In this document: positions 1 to 9,167 of the stretch, one piece after another
Layout: each line of letters begins with the position of its first letter
Numbering within the stretch: position 1 is the first letter of the stretch
NCBI RefSeq assembly: GCF_012844225.1
Contig: NZ_JABAGQ010000008.1
Location: 1 to 64,000, forward strand
From: Rhodococcus sp. 105337
Lineage (GTDB): Bacteria > Actinomycetota > Actinomycetes > Mycobacteriales > Mycobacteriaceae
Direction of reading: 5' to 3'
Length of the DNA stretch: 64,000 nt
Made by a program: the position numbers and the translations under genes
The notes under the pieces: generated by a model
Databases searched by the model: none
What the model saw: the letters and a program-made list of their open reading frames with translations, nothing else
What the model was told of the DNA's origin: nothing

Positions 1-254
1 TACGCGATGGCCCACCCTCGGCGAGGGAGCGACACGCCGCGGACCTGGCCGGATGCGCTCAGCCGATTCCCACCACTTCCCGGGACTTACCCGAGCCTCG
101 AGCGGAAGACCTCGTTCGCCTCGCTTTGCCGGAGGATTCGAACGTGCTCGAGACCGCCCTGGAAGACATCGGTGCCATGGCGGGAGCGGTACGTGAAATC
201 AGGCTGTCGGAAACATCTCTCGACGATGTGTTCGTTGCACTCGCATCTCGCTGA
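1..254 (+). CDS. ABC transporter ATP-binding protein, C-terminal fragment
   Basis: Only the last 83 or so codons lie in the window; the reading frame is open from base 3 to a TGA at 252-254. The tail ends with SLDDVFVALASR, the typical close of drug-export ATPases of the DrrA/CcmA type (LEDVFLxLTGR). The Walker motifs must lie upstream of the window. The next gene, 30 bp downstream on the same strand, is an ABC-2 permease, so the two should form one efflux pump at the cytoplasmic membrane. The family call rests on the C-terminal motif and the partner gene only. Confidence 0.8.
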   Translation, partial: RDGPPSARERHAADLAGCAQPIPTTSRDLPEPRAEDLVRLALPEDSNVLETALEDIGAMAGAVREIRLSETSLDDVFVALASR

Positions 255-284
255 CACGTCGGCTTCTCTGCTCGAAGGACACGA

Positions 285-1085
285 ATGATCTCCACTGCAA
301 CATCTCCCGTTCACACCCCGGCCGCCATCCCGATCACGGTCGTCACGGCAGCGACGATCCGCTCGCTCCGGACGCTGCTGCGTTCCCCGGCGTTGTTGGT
401 CAGCCCCCTTGCACAATCGCTGTTCTTCCTGCTCGTCTACACCGGTCAGTTGAGCACCGTCGGAGAGACCTATCTGCCCGGCGGTAGCTTCATCGCCTTT
501 CTCCTGCCACTGATTCTCGTCACCGGAGTCGCGACCGGTGCCGGAGCGGCGGGCACCCTGGTCCATCAGGACGTGTCGAGCGGATATCTCGACCGGCTCC
601 GCATGGCGCACGGAACGTCCGCGCCTTTTCTCGCGGGGACACTCGTCGCGACCCTCATCGTTGTCGCATTCCAGCAGGTCGTGACCGTCGCAGGCGCCGT
701 ACTGGTCGGTTACCGCCCGGGGGCGCTGCCGGGAGTGGTTGCCATGCTCGGTCTCATGCTCGTTCTCGGCCTCGCGGTGGCATTGTTCACGGTGGCACTC
801 GCCGTGCGCGGAGCCTCGACATCGAGCATCAACCTGGTCACCCTCGTAGTGTTCGGCATGTCGTTCTTCACGGGATTCTTCGCTCCCGTCGAACAGCTTT
901 CCGGGTGGATGCGTGCGGTCGCCACCATCAACCCGATCACCTACCTCGTGGAGACCGCGCGCCATCTGGAAAGCGGAGCCGCCCTCGAGGCGGCGCCCCT
1001 CGCGACCGCCGTGCTCGTTACGCTCCTGGTAGCGGGTGCACTTGCCTGTGTCCTGTCGTCGAACCATGCCCGGAGGAACCGATGA
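285..1085 (+). CDS. ABC-2 type transporter permease (DrrB-like)
   Basis: A 266-residue integral membrane protein with about six hydrophobic segments, the layout of ABC-2 permeases of drug, lipid or polysaccharide exporters. The segment near residues 195-215 (SFFTGFFAPVEQLSGWM) followed by a TINPITYLVE stretch matches the conserved loop of DrrB/NodJ-type permeases. It follows the ATPase fragment and overlaps the TetR gene by four bases (ATGA), so ATPase, permease and regulator form one transcription unit. The substrate cannot be told from sequence; export of a lipophilic compound, controlled by the adjacent TetR protein, is the usual arrangement. Confidence 0.87.
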   Translation: MISTATSPVHTPAAIPITVVTAATIRSLRTLLRSPALLVSPLAQSLFFLLVYTGQLSTVGETYLPGGSFIAFLLPLILVTGVATGAGAAGTLVHQDVSSGYLDRLRMAHGTSAPFLAGTLVATLIVVAFQQVVTVAGAVLVGYRPGALPGVVAMLGLMLVLGLAVALFTVALAVRGASTSSINLVTLVVFGMSFFTGFFAPVEQLSGWMRAVATINPITYLVETARHLESGAALEAAPLATAVLVTLLVAGALACVLSSNHARRNR

Positions 1086-1654
1086 TCGACGGAACCGATA
1101 CCCGGACGCAGATCATGAGGGCGTTCGCCGACCAACTCGCCGCGACCGGTTACTCCGGCATCTCGCTCGTGGGGGTGGCCGACGACGTCGGGATCCGCAA
1201 ACCCTCGATCTACCACCACTTTCCCGGTGGGAAGGAAGACCTCTACCGGGCAGTGGCGCAAGAGTTCATCGAAGGTCTCCACGTGCACATCCTGGAGGCG
1301 CTCGGAAGCGACGGACCGTTGGACGATCGTCTGACCGCGCTCGCCGTTGTCTCCTCCGAGCACCACCGGTCCACGATCACGTTCGAGCAACGGATCTACG
1401 ACGCCCTCGACCAGGTGGGCGAGACGACCCGCGAGGAGATTTCCGGACTCTATGTCCGCAAAGTCCTCGACCCGGTGGTCGCCCTGTTTGCCGACGCCGT
1501 CGACAGGAACGAACTCACCGGGGAACCCGAGTTCTTGATGAACGCCTTCCTTCACCTCGCACGCGCGACGGAGTCCGGCGGAGCTGCCGTTGCACGCCGG
1601 ATCACGGAGTTGTTCCTGAACGGCGCACGGCCACGCCCCGACGGGGTCGGCTAG
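1082..1654 (+). CDS. TetR/AcrR family transcriptional regulator
   Basis: A 190-residue protein with a TetR-type helix-turn-helix in the first 50 residues (SLVGVADDVGIRKPSIYHHF) and a helical ligand-binding C-terminal part. I chose the ATG at 1082, which overlaps the permease stop (ATGA); a longer frame reading through the permease end is an artefact. Its position as last gene of the efflux operon suggests it represses the pump and is released by the pump's substrate (inference). No operator is visible because the operon promoter is outside the window. Its stop overlaps the stop of the convergent adenosine deaminase gene. Confidence 0.88.
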   Translation: MIDGTDTRTQIMRAFADQLAATGYSGISLVGVADDVGIRKPSIYHHFPGGKEDLYRAVAQEFIEGLHVHILEALGSDGPLDDRLTALAVVSSEHHRSTITFEQRIYDALDQVGETTREEISGLYVRKVLDPVVALFADAVDRNELTGEPEFLMNAFLHLARATESGGAAVARRITELFLNGARPRPDGVG

Positions 1655-2667
1655 AACGCGGTGCCCCAGGCGGCACCGAGTCGTGCGCGGAGCGCGGCCT
1701 TGTCGTCGTCCGGTAGCCAGCAGGCGTCGACGGAGCCGATCGCGATGTCGCACAACTGTTCCGGCGTCACCAGTCCTTCTTCGACGACCGTGACGTACTC
1801 GTCGCTGATATCGCGGCCCAGCATCGCGGGGTCGTCGCTGTTGACGGTGACGTGCAGCCCGGCCTCGAGCATGCGCGGGAGGGAGTGGTCACGCACCGAC
1901 GGGTAGACCTGGGATATCAGGACGTCCGAACTCGGGCACAGCGTGAAGACGATGCCGCGGTCCGCTGCCTCTGCAGCCAGCGCAGGATCCTCGACCACGA
2001 GCGGACCGTGATCGACGCGTTCGCAGCCGAGGACCCGGACCGCGTCGGCGACACTTCGGGCGCTGAACTCTCCGGCGTGGTAGGTCCGGCGCAACCCGCG
2101 CCGCGCGGCCTCGGCGAATACCGGAGCCAACGCGGCGTCATCGACGCCGGCTTCGATACCGTCACCGCCGATCCCGACGAGGAATCCGTCGGGATCGGGC
2201 AGTGAGGTGAACAGATCGAGTTCGATCTGCGCGAGTGCGGGGCCGAGAAACTTGGTGCAGTCCATGATCATCCGGACGCCGATTCCGGTGTCGGCGATTC
2301 CGTCTCGCAACCCCGCGGTGATCCCGTCCCACACGTGGGCCGCGGGCACTCCACGCGAGAGGTGGACGTGCGGGGTGAAGAACATTTCGGTGTAGACGAT
2401 TCCCGTCGCTGCTGCGTCGAGCACCGATTCGTACGCGATGCGGTGGAAGTCCGCGGCGGAGACGAGTGTGCTGCATACCGTGTCGTACACGTCCAGGAAG
2501 TGCCGCAGGTCGCGGTACGTGTAGAGCGTGCGCATGTCGTCCACGGGCAGCGGCGTGCCGTTGGCTGCGGCGAGTGCGTGCACCGTGTCGGGGCGGACGG
2601 TGCCCTCGAGGTGGCGGTGCAGTTCGATCTTGGGCAGCGCCCGCACTGCCTCGAGGGTCACCGTCAT
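1651..2667 (-). CDS. add: adenosine deaminase
   Basis: A 338-residue metal-dependent deaminase converting adenosine or deoxyadenosine to inosine or deoxyinosine in the cytoplasm. Visible family signatures are HRHLEG near residue 17 (zinc ligands), a YHAGE segment around residue 200, and NSDDPAMLG near residue 275. Length matches bacterial Add. It is the last gene of a leftward operon that starts with a BMP-family nucleoside ABC transporter and lies four bases after the binding-protein gene, so imported adenosine is the likely substrate. Adenine or N6-modified adenine deaminases share the fold, but the operon context favours a nucleoside. Confidence 0.9.
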   Translation of the reverse strand: MTVTLEAVRALPKIELHRHLEGTVRPDTVHALAAANGTPLPVDDMRTLYTYRDLRHFLDVYDTVCSTLVSAADFHRIAYESVLDAAATGIVYTEMFFTPHVHLSRGVPAAHVWDGITAGLRDGIADTGIGVRMIMDCTKFLGPALAQIELDLFTSLPDPDGFLVGIGGDGIEAGVDDAALAPVFAEAARRGLRRTYHAGEFSARSVADAVRVLGCERVDHGPLVVEDPALAAEAADRGIVFTLCPSSDVLISQVYPSVRDHSLPRMLEAGLHVTVNSDDPAMLGRDISDEYVTVVEEGLVTPEQLCDIAIGSVDACWLPDDDKAALRARLGAAWGTAF

Positions 2668-2671
2668 CGGG

Positions 2672-3697
2672 TTACGCTCCGCCCTTGTATTCGACCTCGA
2701 ACTCGCCGGACTTGATCTTCTCCCGGTACTCCTCGAAGAGCGCCATCGCCTCGGGGGAGATCTTGTCGGCGAACGCAGGGTTCACCGCGACGTCGACGCC
2801 GCCCTCCGCGAAGTCCACGTCGTAGTACTTGGCGGGATCGATGTTGCCCGACTCGACGTCTGCCACCATCGCGCGGAGGACCTCGTCGAGATTCCACACG
2901 ATCGAGGACACGACGTTCTCGGGGGCGAGCGGCGTCTGGTCCATCGCGTAACCGGCGACACCCACGCCGCGCTGCTTGGCACCTTCGATCGTGGCCGCGT
3001 CCACGCCGCACGTGGTGAACTGATCGGCGCCCTGGTCGACGAGCGCGTTGACAGCCTCGAGGGTCTGGGCCGCAGCGTCGGACCATCCGCCGATGTAGGA
3101 CGGCCGGAGCTGGATTTCGCCCGGTCCCTTGTAGCTCAGGCGGGCACCGTCGGCGAACGACTCGATCTGCGCCTTGCACACCGGGATCTCGAAACCGGCT
3201 GTGCCGGCCAGAATTCCGGACTTCGTCAGGTCACCGGCGAGAATGCCCGACAGGAAGGAGCCCTCGTAGAACGGTTGGCTGTAGTCGGCGAGGTTGGCAG
3301 TGATGTCACCGAACCCGCCGGCGTAGGCGAACAACACGTCTGGGTAGTCCGCGATGACACCCTTGATCGGCTCGCCGTAGTTGAACGAGTGTCCCACGAC
3401 GAGGTCGTGGCCGTCCTCGGCGAGGTCGGTCACGATCTGGGCGATCTGTTCGGAGGTGGCGCCCGAATCCTGCTGCACCACGGTCAGATCGATGAGTCCC
3501 TCGGCTTCGAGTTTCTCGGCGCCTTCCACCATGCCCTGGTTCCACCCGAGGTCGTTGACCGGGCCTGAGGTGATGATGGCGGCTTTGACGACGCCGTCGG
3601 ACGACGACGATGCTCCGGACTCCGAACTCGACGAGCATCCGGAAACGGCGACTCCGGCCGCGGCGATCACCGCAACAGCGGTACCCAGTTTCTTCAC
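2672..3697 (-). CDS. BMP-family ABC transporter substrate-binding lipoprotein (nucleoside type)
   Basis: A 341-residue lipoprotein: a short basic start, a hydrophobic stretch and a lipobox ending VSGC at residue 20, followed by a Ser-rich linker. The body matches the Bmp/PnrA family, with a DLGWNQ segment near residue 52 and VVGHSFNYGEPI near residue 100. Family members bind purine and pyrimidine nucleosides on the cell surface and deliver them to a dedicated permease pair. The adjacent permeases, ATPase and adenosine deaminase all fit nucleoside uptake. Which nucleosides it prefers is not visible. Confidence 0.9.
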   Translation of the reverse strand: MKKLGTAVAVIAAAGVAVSGCSSSSESGASSSSDGVVKAAIITSGPVNDLGWNQGMVEGAEKLEAEGLIDLTVVQQDSGATSEQIAQIVTDLAEDGHDLVVGHSFNYGEPIKGVIADYPDVLFAYAGGFGDITANLADYSQPFYEGSFLSGILAGDLTKSGILAGTAGFEIPVCKAQIESFADGARLSYKGPGEIQLRPSYIGGWSDAAAQTLEAVNALVDQGADQFTTCGVDAATIEGAKQRGVGVAGYAMDQTPLAPENVVSSIVWNLDEVLRAMVADVESGNIDPAKYYDVDFAEGGVDVAVNPAFADKISPEAMALFEEYREKIKSGEFEVEYKGGA

Positions 3698-3754
3698 GTG
3701 TTTCTCCTAGGGGAACGGAGACTCGTGTACACGAGCCTGTCTCGGGGGGGGTAG

Positions 3755-4717
3755 TTATCTGGCAGGAACGAAGGGAACGCCGAGTGCCTTGGGTGCGTTG
3801 TTGCGGGCGAAACCCACGGTGGTCACGACAACGGCGACGAGGGTTACCGCATACGGCATCGCCTGGAACAGTTCGTACGGCACCGAGGTCGCTTGACCAC
3901 CGGACGCTGCTTGCACGCGCAACTGGAAGGCATCGACGAGGCCGAACATGAAGCCGCCGGCGATGGCGCCGAGCGGGTTCCACCTGGCCAGGATCACCAC
4001 ACCGAGGGCGATCCAGCCTCGGCCGCCGGTGATGCCGTCCTGGAAGAAGCCGAGTCCGTCGATCACGAGAGCGCCGGCCATGCCCGCTGTTGCGCCGGAG
4101 ATCAGAAGGGTGATCCAGCGGGTGCGGGGAACCGAGACGCCGACCGAATCGGCAGCCTCGGGACTCTCTCCCGCCGCGCGCACGGAGAGCCCGAACGCGG
4201 TGCGCGAGAGCACCCACCACAGTGCCACCACCAGCAGCAGTGCTGCATAGACCAGGGGCGACTGCGAGAAAACGATCTGGCCGATCGCCGGAATGTCCGA
4301 GAGCACGGGCAGGTCGACGGGCGTGCTGCCCTGGATGCGCGGGGGCGTGCCCGTGATCCCGAAAACTTGGAGGTAGAGGAACGACGCGAGCCCGGTCCCG
4401 AGGATGACCACCGAGATACCCGTGATGATCTGGTCGACTGCCATGGTGATCGTCAGATACCCGACGACCGCAGCGGTCAGGAGGCCGGCGAGGGCGCCGG
4501 TGGCAGCTCCGAACAGGGGGTTTCCGGTGTAGTAGACGGTGACGAACGCCGTGATGGCGCCGACCATCATCTGGCCCTCGATACCCAGGTTCATGAGGCC
4601 GGAACGTTCGGCCAGGCAGGCTCCCGCAGCCGCGAGGATGATGGGCACCGCGAGGCGCAGCGCCGCCGTGAGCAGGGGGACGAGCGCTCCGGCGCCCAGG
4701 ACGTCGGACCAGTTCAT
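3755..4717 (-). CDS. ABC transporter permease, nucleoside uptake (second subunit)
   Basis: A 320-residue membrane protein of the branched-chain-amino-acid/ribose permease superfamily, NupQ/YufQ type. The ERSGLMNLGIEGQMMVGA motif near residues 38-55 is characteristic of the BMP-associated permeases. About eight to ten hydrophobic segments are visible. It overlaps the upstream permease gene by four bases, so both subunits are translated together and should form the heterodimeric channel through which nucleosides enter. A 57-base gap separates it from the binding-protein gene downstream in the operon. Confidence 0.9.
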   Translation of the reverse strand: MNWSDVLGAGALVPLLTAALRLAVPIILAAAGACLAERSGLMNLGIEGQMMVGAITAFVTVYYTGNPLFGAATGALAGLLTAAVVGYLTITMAVDQIITGISVVILGTGLASFLYLQVFGITGTPPRIQGSTPVDLPVLSDIPAIGQIVFSQSPLVYAALLLVVALWWVLSRTAFGLSVRAAGESPEAADSVGVSVPRTRWITLLISGATAGMAGALVIDGLGFFQDGITGGRGWIALGVVILARWNPLGAIAGGFMFGLVDAFQLRVQAASGGQATSVPYELFQAMPYAVTLVAVVVTTVGFARNNAPKALGVPFVPAR

Positions 4718-5793
4718 CGGGCACGCTCCACGATTCGATTGGCGAGCAACACCGTCAGGATCATCACGGCCTGCACGACGGTGCCGATCGAGGCCGGGAT
4801 CTCCTGGGTGCGCTGCACGGCCTGGCTTCCGAGCGTCAGGCCCGAGACCAGGGCCGCCGCAAGGACGATGCCGAACGGATTTCGCCGTCCGAGCAGGGCC
4901 ACCACGATCGCGGTGAAACCGATGCCCGAGGAGACGGCGAGCGACAGGCGGAACTCGCTGCCGAGCAACATGATCGCTCCGGCGATGCCGCCGAGCGCGC
5001 CGCTGACGAGTGCGGAGGTGACGATGGTCCGGGCGACGGAGATGCCGTTTGCCGCAGCCACACTGGGGCTCTCACCGACGATCTGGGACGAGAACCCGAA
5101 TCGGGTCGAGCGCATCAGCCACCAGACCAGCGGGACCGCTGCGACAGCCACGAACACGCCGATGTGGATGCGCGTGCCCGGAATGGTCGCCAGGGCCGCC
5201 CAGTCGGGGATGCGTTCGGATTCGGGAGTGAAGCCGTTGGGGTTGGCGAGAGGTTTGCGGACGGCCCAGGCCAGAGCGTAGAAGACGAGGTAGTTGAGCA
5301 TGAGCGAGGAGATGATCTCGTTCACGCCCAGTCGCGATTTCAGGACGCCGGCGATACCGCCGATGCAGGCGCCGGCAGCGGCGGCGGTGACGGCCACGAC
5401 GGGGATCGCCACCCAGGAGGTACCGAGCGGAATGCTCAGGACCACGGCCGCAGCGGTGATCGCTCCCACGTCGTAATGACCCTGTGCGCCGATCGTGATG
5501 AAGCCTGTGCGGTAGGCGATCGCGTAGCCCAGGCCCATGAGCACCAGCGGTGTCATGCCGGTGAGCAGACGTCCGAGCTGCGTGTCGCCGCCGAGTGCGG
5601 CGTTCAGCATCGTCGCGTAGGCCTGTCCGGGGTTGCCACCGGCGAGGACGATCAGTACCGCGCCGACAGCGAGACCCACGACCACTGCGAACAACGGGAT
5701 CCCGACGGTGGTCAGGAGGCCGCGCAGGCGCGAGCTCGTCGCCGGGTCCGGGGTCGGTGCCGCCGTCGGCGGACTCAGCATGTCGGTGCTCAT
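4714..5793 (-). CDS. ABC transporter permease, nucleoside uptake (first subunit)
   Basis: A 359-residue NupP/YufP-type permease with a proline-rich cytoplasmic N-terminus of about 25 residues, then a first membrane helix near residues 30-50 and the family motif AYRTGFITIGAQGHYDVGA near residues 105-125. I chose the ATG at 5793 because it overlaps the ATPase stop by four bases; upstream extension in the same frame is only antisense-like coding noise from the ATPase gene. It pairs with the next permease to form the membrane channel of the nucleoside transporter. Confidence 0.9.
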   Translation of the reverse strand: MSTDMLSPPTAAPTPDPATSSRLRGLLTTVGIPLFAVVVGLAVGAVLIVLAGGNPGQAYATMLNAALGGDTQLGRLLTGMTPLVLMGLGYAIAYRTGFITIGAQGHYDVGAITAAAVVLSIPLGTSWVAIPVVAVTAAAAGACIGGIAGVLKSRLGVNEIISSLMLNYLVFYALAWAVRKPLANPNGFTPESERIPDWAALATIPGTRIHIGVFVAVAAVPLVWWLMRSTRFGFSSQIVGESPSVAAANGISVARTIVTSALVSGALGGIAGAIMLLGSEFRLSLAVSSGIGFTAIVVALLGRRNPFGIVLAAALVSGLTLGSQAVQRTQEIPASIGTVVQAVMILTVLLANRIVERAR

Positions 5794-7346
5794 GCCGCCA
5801 CTTCCTGGAATCCGCCCATCGCGGAACCGAGAGCCTCCCGATCGAACGGGCCCTCGTCGAATTCCGCGACGATGCGGCCGCGATACAGGACGACGACACG
5901 GTCTGCGAGGCTGCAGATCTCGTCGAGGTCGGAGGAGATCAGCAGGATCGCGGCACCACGCGCCCGGTGTTCGACGAGGGTGTCCCACACGAACTCGGTG
6001 GCCCCCACGTCGAGGCCGCGCGTGGGCTGGGCGACGACCAGCACATCGGGAGCGCCGTCGAGAACCCGGCCGAGCACCACACGCTGGGCGTGACCGCCGG
6101 AGAGTGTGCCCGCGAGGGTGCGGGGACTCGAGGCCTTCACCGAGAGCGCCGCGATGATGCGTTCGGCGCGGTCGCGAACGGCGTTGCGCGACAGTCGTCC
6201 CCATCGCCGCGCGAGGGGAGCGGTGGTGTAGCTGTCGACCGCGAGATTCGTGTCGATGCCGAGTGATTTCACCAGGCCGCGGGTGTAGCGGTCGGACGGA
6301 ACGATGCCGACCCCGGCGTCGCGGAGCGAGCGCGGACTGGAGATGTCGACCTCCTTGTCGGCGATGCGCACCGCACCGGACGGATCGGTGGCAAGACCGG
6401 AAAGCACGTCCTCGAGCGCGGACTGTCCGTTGCCCTCGACGCCGGCCACCGCGACGAGTTGGCCGGCCCCCACCCGCAGGGTCACCTCGTCCAGCTTTCC
6501 GGGCACCGAGACCCCGACGAGTTCGAGCATGCGTCCTCCGGAGGGTTCGGAAGCGGCCCGCCGGATGCCGAGTCCGACGTCGCGGCCCACCATGTCGCGG
6601 GCGAGTTCGGCGGTGGTGACCTCTGCGACCGGTTTCTCCGCGACCAGCCGTCCGCCGCGGAGCACACCCACCCGGTCTGCCGCTTCGAGCACTTCTTCGA
6701 GGTGATGCGTGATGAGCACGATTCCGACACCCCGCTCGACCGCCAGATCGCGAATCTGTGCCAGCAGTGAATGTACCTCCGCGGGAGCGAGATTCGCGGT
6801 CGGTTCGTCGAGCAGGAGATAGCGGGCGCCGAGGTGCAGGGCGCGCAGGATCTCGACGCGCTGTTGCTCGCCCACCGACAGAGTGTCGACGCGTGCCGAC
6901 GGGTCGCAGGCAAGCCCGGTTTCGGCTGCCAGCGCCGAGATCTCGTCACACGTGCGGCGCAGCCGTCCTCGGCCGACAACTCCCCGCGAGCGCCCCAGGA
7001 GGAAGTTCTCGGCAACCGTCATCGACGGGACCAGCATGAAATGCTGGTGGACCATGGCGATGCGGTCGCGGCCCCCGGCGTCGAGCGACAGGTCGTCGAC
7101 GGTGATGGTGCCCGCATCCGGAGGCAGCAGTCCGGTGAGAATCCGCATCAGCGTGGACTTTCCGGCACCGTTCTCGCCGAGGAGTGCGTAGACCTCGCCG
7201 GGCCGAATGTGCAGCGAGACGTCGCGGAGGACGATGTTGTCTCCGAACGACCGCGCGATGCCCTGCATCACGACGCCGTCGTCGGCGCCGGAGAGTTCGG
7301 CCGCCGGTGCGGTGGTGATGCGGGATGTTGAAGCTGGTGTCACCAT
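5790..7346 (-). CDS. ABC transporter ATP-binding protein, nucleoside uptake (two ATPase domains)
   Basis: A 518-residue cytoplasmic protein with two fused ABC domains, as in sugar and nucleoside importers (RbsA/NupO type). Domain 1 has the Walker A GENGAGKST near residue 54, signature LSVGEQQRVEI and Walker B LLLDEPTANL. In domain 2 the Walker A is replaced by GVEGNGQSAL, as usual in this family, and the signature reads LSGGHAQRVVLGR. I chose the ATG at 7346, just before the first domain. As first gene of the leftward operon it powers the two permeases downstream. The divergent XRE-cupin gene probably controls the shared promoter region. Confidence 0.92.
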   Translation of the reverse strand: MVTPASTSRITTAPAAELSGADDGVVMQGIARSFGDNIVLRDVSLHIRPGEVYALLGENGAGKSTLMRILTGLLPPDAGTITVDDLSLDAGGRDRIAMVHQHFMLVPSMTVAENFLLGRSRGVVGRGRLRRTCDEISALAAETGLACDPSARVDTLSVGEQQRVEILRALHLGARYLLLDEPTANLAPAEVHSLLAQIRDLAVERGVGIVLITHHLEEVLEAADRVGVLRGGRLVAEKPVAEVTTAELARDMVGRDVGLGIRRAASEPSGGRMLELVGVSVPGKLDEVTLRVGAGQLVAVAGVEGNGQSALEDVLSGLATDPSGAVRIADKEVDISSPRSLRDAGVGIVPSDRYTRGLVKSLGIDTNLAVDSYTTAPLARRWGRLSRNAVRDRAERIIAALSVKASSPRTLAGTLSGGHAQRVVLGRVLDGAPDVLVVAQPTRGLDVGATEFVWDTLVEHRARGAAILLISSDLDEICSLADRVVVLYRGRIVAEFDEGPFDREALGSAMGGFQEVAA

Positions 7347-7496
7347 TCGGTGTGACCTTCCGAGTAATTCGCTATTTGTTAAGGCGAGACGATCCAGGGT
7401 CCGGGTTGAGAGACCATGTCCGATCCGTGACGTTTGTGTTTCGGGGTTCGGAAGACGGTTTCGTTTGTGCGGAACCTGCGACGTGGAGGGGGAGAT
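7347..7496 (+). promoter_or_regulatory. divergent promoter region of nucleoside operon and XRE-cupin gene
   Basis: A 150-bp gap between two divergent starts. It is AT-richer than its surroundings near 7360-7385. The octamer CGTTTGTG occurs twice in the same orientation at 7431-7438 and 7462-7469, 31 bases apart (about three helix turns), directly upstream of the regulator's ribosome site. These repeats are candidate operators for the XRE-cupin protein (inference). No structured leader like those at 15.8 and 20.2 kb is present here. Confidence 0.4.
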
Positions 7497-8075
7497 GTGA
7501 CACCGGAAGAACACGATCGGGTTGCCCGGGTCGGACGGGCTGTTCGCATTGCCCGCAGACAGGCGGGACTCAGCGCTCGGACGCTGGCGACGCGCGCCGG
7601 GATCAGCCAGGCGTTCCTGAGTCAGGTCGAGCGAGGACTCAACGTGCCGTCGCTGGCGACGCTGTACAAGATCGCAGATGCGTTGGAGTGCTCGCCGTCG
7701 CACTTTCTCGACGCGGCACCGGAAGGAGACGTGCTGGTGGTGCGGGCGGAACGGCGCGTCGCGCAGGCTGTGACCGGGGCCCCGACCACCCCGACGACGT
7801 GGATTGCACAGGGCAACGGAGCGATCGGCGAGGTGTACCAGTACGTCATCGCCCCCGAGGACGATGTCAGCGGGTGGTTTCGCCGCCCGGACGACCTCGT
7901 AGTCGTGATCACCGATGGTTGCCTCGAAGTGCGAATGCGGGACCGTGAATCCGTCGTCCTCGAAGAAGGGGACTGCCTGTTCGCCGTCGCCGGCACCGAA
8001 ATGCAGTGGGAGCACCGGGGAGTGGAACGCGCGCGGGTGGTGCTGTGCGTGGGCGCGCCGCGGGAACCGTCGTAA
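7497..8075 (+). CDS. XRE-family regulator with C-terminal cupin domain
   Basis: A 192-residue protein: an XRE helix-turn-helix at about residues 12-65 (LSARTLATRAGISQAFLSQVERG) and a small cupin-type beta-barrel at about residues 100-185 with acidic and glycine-rich turns. I chose the GTG at 7497 because a strong GGAGG site at 7485-7489 sits seven bases before it; the frame extends upstream to 7434 without a ribosome site. Such proteins sense a small metabolite through the cupin domain. Its divergent position suggests control of the nucleoside operon and perhaps of the oxygenase gene that follows. Confidence 0.85.
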   Translation: MTPEEHDRVARVGRAVRIARRQAGLSARTLATRAGISQAFLSQVERGLNVPSLATLYKIADALECSPSHFLDAAPEGDVLVVRAERRVAQAVTGAPTTPTTWIAQGNGAIGEVYQYVIAPEDDVSGWFRRPDDLVVVITDGCLEVRMRDRESVVLEEGDCLFAVAGTEMQWEHRGVERARVVLCVGAPREPS

Positions 8076-8164
8076 CACGCACCTCACCGGAACGAGACGG
8101 CACGGCAGCATCGCAGGAATTAACTGATAGCGATCACTTGCCGACCCTCTTTCCAGGAGCACCC

Positions 8165-9121
8165 ATGGACGCACTGCCCGTCATCGACCTCCGGCCGTTA
8201 CGTGACGGAAGCGACCCGCACACGGTCGTTCGCGCGCTCGACGCCGCGTGCACCGACCTCGGGTTCTTCGTCGTGACAGGACACGGCCTCGAGCCGGGAC
8301 TCCGCGCCGAGACGATGGAGCAGGCGCGCCGGTTCTTCTCGTTGCCGTTCGAGGAGAAGATGGAGATCTCTATCGCGAAGTCGCCGTGCCACAGCGGATA
8401 CGTCCCGCCGAAGGCCGAGACTCTCGACGCGGCGATCGGAGCCGATGCCAAGGAAGCGCTCGACATCACCTACGACCGTGGCCCCGACCACCCGGAGGTC
8501 GTCGCGGGCACACCGTTGCACGGGCCGGCGCAGTGGCCGGCCGCACTCATGCCCGAATTCAAGAGCGTCGCCGACGAGTACGCGCACGCCTGCCTCGAGA
8601 TCAACACGCACCTCATGCACGGACTCGCCCTCGCCCTCGGCCTGACCCGCGAGGCGTTCGAGCCCATGTTCACCGATCCCATCGCCTCCCTGCGCATGCT
8701 GCACTACCCACCGGTCCCGGAGGGGGACACCGCGCCCGGCGCGGGAGCCCACACCGACTACGGGTCCCTGACGCTGCTCGCACAGGACGATGTCGGGGGG
8801 CTGCAGGTCGCGGCGCGCGGGGGAGGATGGATCGATGTCGTCACCCCACCGGATGCGCTCATCGTCAACCTCGGCGACATGATCGCGCGGTGGACCAATC
8901 ACCGATACGTGTCGACCCGCCACCGGGTGCTCAACCCCGTTGGGAAGGACCGGTATTCACTGCCGTACTTCGTGGCCCCGGATTTTCATGCGGTGATCGA
9001 GGCGATCCCCACGTGCGTGGAACAGGGGGCGGAGCCGATCTACCCGCCCATCACGGTCGGGGAGTACATGCTCTCGCGTTTCGACGCGACGCACGACTAC
9101 CTCAAGAAGGAGGCGTCATGA
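8165..9121 (+). CDS. 2-oxoglutarate/Fe(II)-type oxygenase, isopenicillin N synthase-like
   Basis: A 318-residue protein with the two halves of this family: an N-terminal DIOX_N-like part (VIDLRPL, FFVVTGHGL) and a C-terminal jelly roll. The iron triad reads HTD (near residue 195) plus the His of STRHRV (near residue 250), followed by the RYS motif that holds the 2-oxoglutarate carboxylate. The ATG at 8165 has AGGAG at 8155-8159. Family members hydroxylate or desaturate many small molecules. Following the regulator and facing a nucleoside uptake operon, a nucleobase or nucleoside substrate is possible but unproven. Confidence 0.85.
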   Translation: MDALPVIDLRPLRDGSDPHTVVRALDAACTDLGFFVVTGHGLEPGLRAETMEQARRFFSLPFEEKMEISIAKSPCHSGYVPPKAETLDAAIGADAKEALDITYDRGPDHPEVVAGTPLHGPAQWPAALMPEFKSVADEYAHACLEINTHLMHGLALALGLTREAFEPMFTDPIASLRMLHYPPVPEGDTAPGAGAHTDYGSLTLLAQDDVGGLQVAARGGGWIDVVTPPDALIVNLGDMIARWTNHRYVSTRHRVLNPVGKDRYSLPYFVAPDFHAVIEAIPTCVEQGAEPIYPPITVGEYMLSRFDATHDYLKKEAS

Positions 9122-9167
9122 GGTGTCGGCCCCGATCCGGAATGGTTCGGGATACGGGTCCGGATCG

